Assembly: GCA_030152675.1 (NCBI GenBank)
Contig: JASLIY010000026.1
Span: 1 to 7,827 of the forward strand
DNA from: Acinetobacter sp.
GTDB taxonomy: Bacteria > Pseudomonadota > Gammaproteobacteria > Pseudomonadales > Moraxellaceae
Direction of reading: 5' to 3'
Length of the DNA stretch: 7,827 nt
This document shows positions 1 to 5,386 of this stretch, one piece after another; position 1 is the first letter of the stretch, and each line of letters begins with the position of its first letter. Under the pieces are notes generated by a model. The model did no database searches, was not told where the DNA came from, and saw only the letters and a list, made by a program, of their open reading frames with translations. The position numbers were made by a program, and so were the translations under genes.

Positions 1-124
1 ACGTTTTGCCGCAGGCGAAGCGGCGCGCAGTATCAAATCCGATCCAGATTTTATTGAAATGCGTGAATATGTGCTGAGTCGGGTCTTTATTCAAAACAGT
101 CAAGCACAACTAGAGCAGGTCTAA
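1..124 (+). CDS. tauB: TauB, taurine ABC transporter ATPase (C-terminal fragment)
   Basis: This is the 3' end of a gene cut by the left edge of the window; 40 codons are visible, reading from base 2 to the TAA at 122-124. TauB is the cytoplasmic ATP-hydrolysing subunit of the TauABC taurine importer. The visible tail contains SIKSDPDFIEMREYVLSRVF, which closely matches the end of E. coli TauB as I remember it (SIKSDPQFIAMREYVLSRVF). The Walker motifs and the ABC signature lie outside the window and cannot be checked. The stop codon is only 4 bp before the tauC start, as expected for one operon, and tauC's ribosome binding site lies inside the end of this gene. The identity rests on this tail plus the adjoining tauC and tauD. 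Confidence 0.88.
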   Translation, partial: RFAAGEAARSIKSDPDFIEMREYVLSRVFIQNSQAQLEQV

Positions 125-128
125 TCTG

Positions 129-977
129 ATGAATCGCCCGAACCTCAGCAATTCAACTCACGCAGCCGGCGAGACGCAGCCGCTGAGTCAACGTCGCCAT
201 CCTAAAGTTCCACGTGAAACGAATGTCAGCCTGATCAGTGCCGTGACCTTATTGCTTGTGTTTGGTCTATGGTGGTTGGTCACGGCATGGCATTGGATTG
301 ATCCCTTATTTTTACCTTCACCTGTAGCTGTACTACAACGTTTGGTAGATCTGGTGAATGCGGGCTATATGGGCACTGACTTGTGGACACATATCTTTGC
401 TAGCCTCGGTCGTATCGGTGTGGCTTTATTATTCGCTGTACTCAGTGCCATTCCAGTTGGGATTGCGATAGGGCGTAGTCAATGGGTGCGCGGCATCCTC
501 GATCCGATGATTGAGTTTTATCGTCCGATTCCCCCACTGGCTTATCTGCCTTTGATCGTGATCTGGTGTGGCATCGGTGAGCTATCCAAAGTGTTGCTGA
601 TTTATCTGGCAATTTTTGCACCGATCGTCATCGCCACTGCGACAGGAGTGCGTTCCGCAGATCAAAGCAAAATTCGTGCGGCGCAATCCTTGGGGGCAAG
701 CCAAAAACAAATCATTCAGTATGTGATCTTGCCCAGTGCTTTGCCGAGTATTTTGACCGGTATTCGCATCGGTCTCGGTGTGGGCTGGTCAACATTGGTG
801 GCGGCAGAATTGGTCGGTGCCTCAGAGGGATTGGGCTTTATGGTGCAATCCGCTTCGCAACTGTTGGCCACGGATGTGGTGGTGGTGGGGATTTTGATCA
901 TTGCTGTGATCGCATTTGCCTTGGAAATCGGCTTGCGGCGTTTGCAAAAACGACTGGTGCCTTGGGATCAAACATAG
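129..977 (+). CDS. tauC: TauC, taurine ABC transporter permease
   Basis: Inner-membrane permease that forms the taurine channel, energised by TauB and fed by periplasmic TauA. The product is 282 residues (E. coli TauC is about 275). After a hydrophilic N-terminus of about 33 residues come hydrophobic segments near 35-54, 88-115, 135-173, 205-228 and 250-268. The cytoplasmic EAA loop that docks onto the ATPase is clear at about 183-206, RAAQSLGASQKQ followed by LPSALP, with its conserved Gly at 189. Segments such as YRPIPPLAYLPL (131-142) and GLGVGWSTLVAAEL (215-228) are typical of TauC within the SsuC/TauC group. The ATG at 129 has AGGT 8 bp upstream at 117-120. It starts 4 bp after tauB and lies 88 bp before tauD. 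The related permease SsuC is the main alternative, but the resemblance to TauC and the adjoining tauD decide for taurine. Confidence 0.95.
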   Translation: MNRPNLSNSTHAAGETQPLSQRRHPKVPRETNVSLISAVTLLLVFGLWWLVTAWHWIDPLFLPSPVAVLQRLVDLVNAGYMGTDLWTHIFASLGRIGVALLFAVLSAIPVGIAIGRSQWVRGILDPMIEFYRPIPPLAYLPLIVIWCGIGELSKVLLIYLAIFAPIVIATATGVRSADQSKIRAAQSLGASQKQIIQYVILPSALPSILTGIRIGLGVGWSTLVAAELVGASEGLGFMVQSASQLLATDVVVVGILIIAVIAFALEIGLRRLQKRLVPWDQT

Positions 978-1005
978 ATCCTGATCCCACCTCGGATCTT
1001 TTTTT
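964..1005 (+). terminator. Overlapping alternative hairpins with T run between tauC and tauD
   Basis: AGATCC at 976-981 pairs with GGATCT at 994-999 and is followed by a run of seven T (999-1005), which has the form of a weak intrinsic terminator (6-bp stem, 12-nt loop). A second perfect 7-bp inverted repeat, GGGATCA at 964-970 with TGATCCC at 982-988, overlaps it so that each stem lies partly in the loop of the other. The two cannot easily form together. It sits across the tauC stop codon (975-977). It may reduce read-through into tauD or protect the tauBC mRNA end. That role is inference; the repeats and the T run are seen directly. Confidence 0.5.
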
Positions 1006-1065
1006 ACAGTTTTAATCGTATTTGCAGTGTTTATCGTTTCGAAGATTGAAAGGAATATATCCCCC

Positions 1066-1935
1066 ATGAATGCGCATGTCTCTCATCGATTTAAAGTGAC
1101 CCCCCTCAATCCCGCGATTGGTGCTGTGATTGAAGGGATTGATTTGGCTCAGCCCCTGAATGTCGCGGCGCAGAAGCAGATTGAGACGGCCTTGTTACAG
1201 CATCAGGTGTTGTTCTTCCGTGGGCAGGCATTGACGCCAGTGCAACACGCGGCCTTAGCGCGGCAATTTGGTGAGCTGCATATTCATCCAATTTATCCCA
1301 ATATTCCTGAACAACCGGAGATCATGCTGCTCGATACCGAACTCAATGATTTACGGGACAATGCCCTGTGGCATACCGATGTGACTTTCTTGTCTGAGCC
1401 AGCGATGGGAGCGATCTTGTCTGCAAAGAAAGTTCCAGCCTATGGCGGTGATACTTTATGGTCGAGTGGGACAGCTGCCTTTGAGGCATTGTCTCAGCCT
1501 TTGCAGCGCATGCTCTGTGGTCTCACCGCCACACATGATATTGCCAAATCCTTTCCAGCCGAACGCTTTGGCACAGACCCAGCCGAAGTGGAAAAGCTTG
1601 AGCAGGCCAAGAAAAAGCATCCGCCGATCAGTCATCCAGTGATCCGAACCCACCCTGTGACCGGTCGTCCAGCCTTGTTCGTCAGTGAGGGATTTACCAC
1701 GCGGATCAACGAATTGGATGTCAAAGAAAGTGATGCGCTGCTGAAGCTGTTGTTTGAGCATATTCAAAAGCCTGAGTTTGTGGTGCGTTGGTCATGGCAG
1801 GCAAATGATGTGGCATTTTGGGATAACCGCTGTACTTTTCACTATGCCGTCGATGACTATCGACCTCAACATCGGGTGATGAATCGCGCCACGCTGATGG
1901 GGGATCAACCTTTTTATCGTGCCGAGACGGAGTAA
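1066..1935 (+). CDS. tauD: TauD, taurine dioxygenase
   Basis: Cytoplasmic Fe(II)/2-oxoglutarate-dependent dioxygenase that hydroxylates taurine; the product breaks down to sulfite and aminoacetaldehyde, so sulfite becomes available for cysteine synthesis. From the ATG at 1066 the product is 289 residues (E. coli TauD is about 283). The iron-binding triad is H103 and D105 (in WHTDVTF) and H259 (in [10 protein letters not shown]). R270 corresponds to the 2-oxoglutarate-binding arginine (E. coli R266), and H74 and R274 correspond to the taurine-contacting H70 and R270 of E. coli. These positions carry a constant offset of 4 to the E. coli numbering as I remember it. The frame stays open to a GTG at 1027, but AAAGGA at 1049-1054 lies 11 bp before the ATG and the N-terminus matches from there. 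It is the last gene of the tau cluster. Confidence 0.95.
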   Translation: MNAHVSHRFKVTPLNPAIGAVIEGIDLAQPLNVAAQKQIETALLQHQVLFFRGQALTPVQHAALARQFGELHIHPIYPNIPEQPEIMLLDTELNDLRDNALWHTDVTFLSEPAMGAILSAKKVPAYGGDTLWSSGTAAFEALSQPLQRMLCGLTATHDIAKSFPAERFGTDPAEVEKLEQAKKKHPPISHPVIRTHPVTGRPALFVSEGFTTRINELDVKESDALLKLLFEHIQKPEFVVRWSWQANDVAFWDNRCTFHYAVDDYRPQHRVMNRATLMGDQPFYRAETE

Positions 1936-2128
1936 GTTAAGTTGAGTGGTTGTCGCTTTTGGCTTACAAGTTAAGGTGCAAATGTCCTCTATAAGCAAGA
2001 CGGCTATTTTAATATTCTAGTTTCAACAGGGAACAGGATGTTTCCAGACATAATAATAAAGCACATGATAAGAGTATGAAAAAAGCAGGATGCTGGGTAC
2101 GACAGGAGTTATACCAATCGCAAAATAC
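1936..2128. other. Intergenic gap between tauD and the convergent terminator
   Basis: About 190 bp after tauD with no convincing gene, tRNA or promoter. Short frames exist on both strands but they lack ribosome binding sites and run through the terminator that follows. The sequence is AT-rich (for example around 2005-2065). Nothing else could be supported here. Confidence 0.6.
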
Positions 2129-2164
2129 AAAGAAGCCCCGACAGGATGTCGGGGCTTCTTTTTT
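2129..2164 (+). terminator. Strong intrinsic terminator, probably bidirectional
   Basis: A perfect 15-bp inverted repeat: 2129-2143 (containing GAAGCCCCGACA) pairs with 2147-2161 (TGTCGGGGCTTC), with a 3-nt GGA loop and T's at 2159-2164. On the plus strand it would end tauD transcription about 190 bp after the stop codon. Read on the minus strand the flank 2131 to 2122 is also T-rich (TTTGTATTTT), so it may also terminate the convergent gene that stops at 2209. Confidence 0.93.
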
Positions 2165-2208
2165 GTTTGGGCTTTTTAAATAGATTTCTGTTGCCTGAAT
2201 ACTCTTTA

Positions 2209-2715
2209 CTATGATTTGAGCTGTGCGGATTTGCGATAAATCCAATAAGCATAGCCGCAGATCAAGATCTCTACCGCAAATGACCAATGAAAAATAAAGT
2301 TCAACCACCAAGGTTTATAGCGCGCAGTCACTTCAAATAAGGCATAGGGTTGGTCAAGCATCGGTGCGAACCACCATATATCTCCAACCAAGGTGTCGAG
2401 AAAGAGATGTAAAATTGCAGCCGCGCAAAATAAGCTTGCTAATACAGCCGATTTGGAACGATAGCGGCTGATCGCAGCCCAAGCGAAAGCTGCTAAAAAT
2501 AACAGCAGCCAAAATGAAGGCCAATGTAGAAAGTAACGATGATGATGCACAGATTGCTGATCAATCAAAAAGAAATAAAATAAATCCAAATCGGGAAATA
2601 ATGCACCGATACACATCACGGTGATTAAACTGCGCTGTGAAATAGAGTCGAGATTAATTTTTGCAATCACGGCTTTGGCGAAAATATATCCCGAGGGTAA
2701 ATGCGCAATAAACAT
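2209..2715 (-). CDS. YdjM-type membrane-bound metal-dependent hydrolase family protein
   Basis: A 168-residue polytopic membrane protein resembling the YdjM / PF04307 family, which databases call a membrane-bound metal-dependent hydrolase; no substrate is established for most members. The family's His/Asp pattern is visible: H5 in MFIAHLPSGY, D42 and D44 in GALFPDLDLF, the H57-H58-H59 cluster plus H64 in HHHRYFLHWP, and H103/D107 in HLFLD. Hydrophobic segments lie near 28-50, 66-82, 89-106 and 138-158, so the metal-ligand candidates sit at membrane edges. The ATG complements 2713-2715, with AGGTG on the minus strand at 2725-2721, 5 bp upstream. It converges on tauD and is divergent from the nucleotidase gene, so it is probably transcribed alone. 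Family assignment is by motif recognition; enzymatic activity is not shown by the sequence. Confidence 0.8.
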   Translation of the reverse strand: MFIAHLPSGYIFAKAVIAKINLDSISQRSLITVMCIGALFPDLDLFYFFLIDQQSVHHHRYFLHWPSFWLLLFLAAFAWAAISRYRSKSAVLASLFCAAAILHLFLDTLVGDIWWFAPMLDQPYALFEVTARYKPWWLNFIFHWSFAVEILICGYAYWIYRKSAQLKS

Positions 2716-2859
2716 GGCAACACCTGATTATAATTTTTAAAAAACATGTAACGCAGTTTAGCCTATTTTATCGACCTGTTTGTTTTTTCATCGAATTTAA
2801 ATAATAACTTTGCACAATCAATTGGATAATTTTCATTCATCAACGAATAGAGCTCACGC
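2716..2859. promoter_or_regulatory. Divergent intergenic region
   Basis: These 144 bp separate two divergent genes, so promoters for both should lie here. The region is very AT-rich. No pair of boxes with acceptable spacing stood out on either strand: TTGCAC (2810-2815) and GATAAT (2825-2830) are only 9 bp apart. The positions of the promoters therefore remain open. Confidence 0.45.
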
Positions 2860-4752
2860 ATGAATAATAACAAGCGCATATTAATCCTGACAACGCTGGC
2901 CGCGTTGTTGAGTGCCTGTGGGGGAGACGATAAAGATTTGCAGATCACCTCGCCTGAACCTTCAGCACTAGAACTGAATATTTTACATATCAATGATCAC
3001 CACTCACATTTAGATTCTGAAAGCATCAGTTTTAATATGGACGTGGGTGCGGGTTCGGAACAATTCAGCGTTAGTAATGCTGGATTTGCACGGATTGCTG
3101 GCTTAATTGATCGATTAAGTCGAGAAAAAAGCAATATCTTTAAAATGCATGCTGGCGATGCGATCACGGGTGATCTTTATTATAATTTAACCGAGGGTCA
3201 GGCCGATGCGGCGGCCATGAATCGAGTCTGCTTTGATAGTTTCACACCAGGCAATCATGAGTTTGATGATCATGATTCAGGCTTGAAAAACTTTGTTGAT
3301 TTGCTCGACCAAGGCGACTGCAAAACCAAGCCACAAGTGCTAACTGCCAATGTTGAGTTTGGTGCATCTTCACCGCTCTATCAAACTCAGCGGATTAAAA
3401 AATCACATGTCTTTGAGCGAGATGGACATAAATTTGCAGTGATCGGCTTAACCATTGCCAATAAAACCGCAAATTCGTCACGTCCAAATCCAGATACTCA
3501 ATTTTATGAAGAAGTCGAAGCTGCTCAAAAGGAAATTGATCGCCTAAAAGCTCAAGGCATTAATAAAATCATTTTACAAACGCATGTGGGATATGCCTTA
3601 GATCAGAAATTGGCGCAGTCACTCACCGATGTTGATGTGATTGTGGGAGGAGATTCGCATACTTTATTGGGGCCACAATCACTGAGCAAATATAATATGA
3701 CCCCAGAGGGTGAATACCCAACTCAGCTTAAAAATAAGGATGGTGATTTGGTTTGTGTGGCGCAGGCTTGGCAGTACAGTTATGTGCTAGGTGAGCTCAA
3801 TGTTAAGTTCAATCCGAACGGCACATTAAATAGCTGTTCAGGCACGCCACATATTGTGATTGGAGATGATTTTAAGCGCACGGCCAAAGACAGTCAGCCA
3901 GTCAGCAATACGGAGAAGTTATTTATCTTCGATCAATTTAAAAAGGATCAAGTGCCTTTTACTTGGGTTGAACAAGATGCCAAAACCCTTGAACTGTTAA
4001 AACCCTTCCAAAAGCAGAAAGAGATATTTAGGCAGGCGATTATCGGCAAAGCACCGACTCATCTATGCTTACGCCGTGTACCTGGCAGCATCCGTGATAA
4101 CAATCGTTCGGTTTTAGGTGATGTGTGTAATCAAAACCAACAAGTCAATCAACATGGTGGCGATATTCAGCAAATGATCGCTGAGGCGTTTTTGCAGCAG
4201 GGTAAAGCCTTCTTTGCTGCTGATGTTTCGTTTCAAAATGGTGGCGGAGTACGCGTTGACGTGGCCCAAGGTGATGTAACCGTAGAGAAAATTTATCAAG
4301 TATTGCCATTTAACAATACCTTATATCGTTTAGATATGACGGGTGCTGAGATCAAAGCCACTTTAGAAGATGCCATGGATGCTGTGGTCAAAGAAAACAA
4401 TACCGGAAGCTATCCTTATACTGGTGGTTTACGCTGGCATGTGGATTTAAACCAAGCCAAGGGGCAGCGTTTGAGTCAACTTGAAGTGCGAATGAACAAT
4501 GGTCAATACACCGCATTGGATCTCAATAAAACCTATCGTGTTGCGACGATCGATTTTCTTGCCAATGGGGGCGATTTTTATAGCACCATGAAAAGCATTA
4601 CTGGTGAACGTCGTGAGGATGTCGGTTTGGTGTATGCACAGGCATTTTTAAAATACGCACAGTCTTTACCGGGTGCTGATGGTCAAAAGCAACTGAATAA
4701 ACTGCCGATCGCAGATTATAGTACTCAAAGCTTTATTGATAAGTTAAATTAA
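2860..4752 (+). CDS. UshA/NadN-type 5'-nucleotidase (metallophosphatase) lipoprotein
   Basis: A 630-residue exported two-domain nucleotidase. Residues 1-20 are a lipoprotein signal (basic start, hydrophobic core, lipobox LSAC with C20); Gly at +2 suggests the outer membrane by the Lol rule. The N-terminal metallophosphatase domain (about 38-340) has D46 and H48 in HINDHHSH, D100 in HAGDAITG, N132-H133 with D136 in GNHEFD (the UshA catalytic His-Asp pair), H242 in THVG and H267 in GGDSH. The C-terminal substrate domain (about 390-600) has QNGGGVR (459-465), PFNNTLY (483-489) and NGGDFY (569-574). Phrases such as ILHINDHHS, HAGDAITG and INKIIL resemble Haemophilus NadN, which splits NAD and dephosphorylates NMN/AMP. 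NAD versus general nucleotide use cannot be decided. Six further cysteines (C124, C153, C299, C326, C403, C423) could form disulfides. The ribosome binding site is weak (GAG at 2850-2852). It stands alone and is followed by its own terminator. Confidence 0.9.
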   Translation: MNNNKRILILTTLAALLSACGGDDKDLQITSPEPSALELNILHINDHHSHLDSESISFNMDVGAGSEQFSVSNAGFARIAGLIDRLSREKSNIFKMHAGDAITGDLYYNLTEGQADAAAMNRVCFDSFTPGNHEFDDHDSGLKNFVDLLDQGDCKTKPQVLTANVEFGASSPLYQTQRIKKSHVFERDGHKFAVIGLTIANKTANSSRPNPDTQFYEEVEAAQKEIDRLKAQGINKIILQTHVGYALDQKLAQSLTDVDVIVGGDSHTLLGPQSLSKYNMTPEGEYPTQLKNKDGDLVCVAQAWQYSYVLGELNVKFNPNGTLNSCSGTPHIVIGDDFKRTAKDSQPVSNTEKLFIFDQFKKDQVPFTWVEQDAKTLELLKPFQKQKEIFRQAIIGKAPTHLCLRRVPGSIRDNNRSVLGDVCNQNQQVNQHGGDIQQMIAEAFLQQGKAFFAADVSFQNGGGVRVDVAQGDVTVEKIYQVLPFNNTLYRLDMTGAEIKATLEDAMDAVVKENNTGSYPYTGGLRWHVDLNQAKGQRLSQLEVRMNNGQYTALDLNKTYRVATIDFLANGGDFYSTMKSITGERREDVGLVYAQAFLKYAQSLPGADGQKQLNKLPIADYSTQSFIDKLN

Positions 4753-4839
4753 AGTCGGTTCAGCCATGCTGAGGCGGGTGATGAGGGCAGGCGCCATATA
4801 TCATTATCCACCTTTGCCAAGTGAGCAAAACATTCAATC

Positions 4840-4866
4840 AATCCCGTCTCGGCGGGATTTATTTTT
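4840..4866 (+). terminator. Intrinsic terminator after the 5'-nucleotidase gene
   Basis: AATCCCG at 4840-4846 pairs with CGGGATT at 4853-4859 across a 6-nt loop (TCTCGG), followed by a T-rich tail TATTTTT (4860-4866). It lies 88 bp after the stop codon at 4752. A smaller hairpin (TCAGC, CAT loop, GCTGA) lies between the stop and this terminator without a T run. Confidence 0.85.
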
Positions 4867-5386
4867 ACTGTTGCTGTAGTTTATAGTCGCGTATTGAGCA
4901 CTTTAGTTGTGATGCAATTCAACCTCAAAGCTCATCGTATATCAAAATAAAGCACGCCATATAAGTGACGCGACTGGTCATGAATGCCTATCTGGGTTTG
5001 CATTATCAATGCTAAAATTTTAAACTGACGCAGCAATTTAGCCGAGATGGCTGTCGATAAACTGCAGCGTCGATTTATTTTTTGATGTCATACGGCCGAT
5101 GGTGGCCTAAGACGCGATTTTGACTTTATGAATGACGATAACTTCTTACCCATATATGCTGTAAATCCCGAAACACATCTTAAACTCCCATGACATTAAA
5201 ATAGGTCGAATTGAAAAGCATTAACTTGTGCACACTTGAATCGACAAATGTCGCACCCTATCGAATATTGATCTCTATTTCATACGCACGTCGAATAAAA
5301 ATCACGCTTGCTTCGTCAGCGTTTTAAGCATTTTAAAATGGCCATGATTTTGCTGTGTCAGAAATATAGAAATTATAAGTGAATAT
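4867..5386. other. Long non-coding stretch upstream of the AAA+ gene
   Basis: About 520 bp without a supportable gene, between a terminator and the start of the tandem AAA+ gene, whose promoter must lie here. Visible elements are: a weakly protein-like frame broken by a TGA (5029-5193, plus strand); CGACA-AA-TGTCG (5242-5253); TGTGCACA (5227-5234); the 12-bp palindrome CATTTTAAAATG (5329-5340) overlapping ATGGCCAT (5338-5345); and three copies of TCGAAT (5206, 5261, 5291). TATAAG at 5374-5379 is a possible -10 box, but its partner TTGCTG (5350-5355) is 18 bp away and transcription would begin almost at the ATG, so I do not call it. No tRNA or IS end was seen. Confidence 0.5.

Noticed and set aside
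1027..1065. Upstream GTG start that would extend TauD by 13 residues
   Set aside because: No ribosome binding site precedes it and the extension has no counterpart in TauD proteins; the ATG at 1066 has AAAGGA upstream and matches the usual N-terminus.
2076..2183. Plus-strand frame of 35 codons (begins MKKAGCWVRQ)
   Set aside because: It runs straight through the terminator hairpin, lacks a ribosome binding site and has no recognisable domain; most likely a by-product of the hairpin sequence.
2009..2311. Minus-strand frame of 100 codons overlapping the terminator
   Set aside because: It covers both the terminator and the 3' part of the real minus-strand gene in another frame, and has no convincing start signal.
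2727..2732. TATAAT on the minus strand just upstream of the membrane-protein gene
   Set aside because: It abuts the ribosome binding site, so transcripts would begin within it; the nearest -35-like TTACAT is only 13 bp away.
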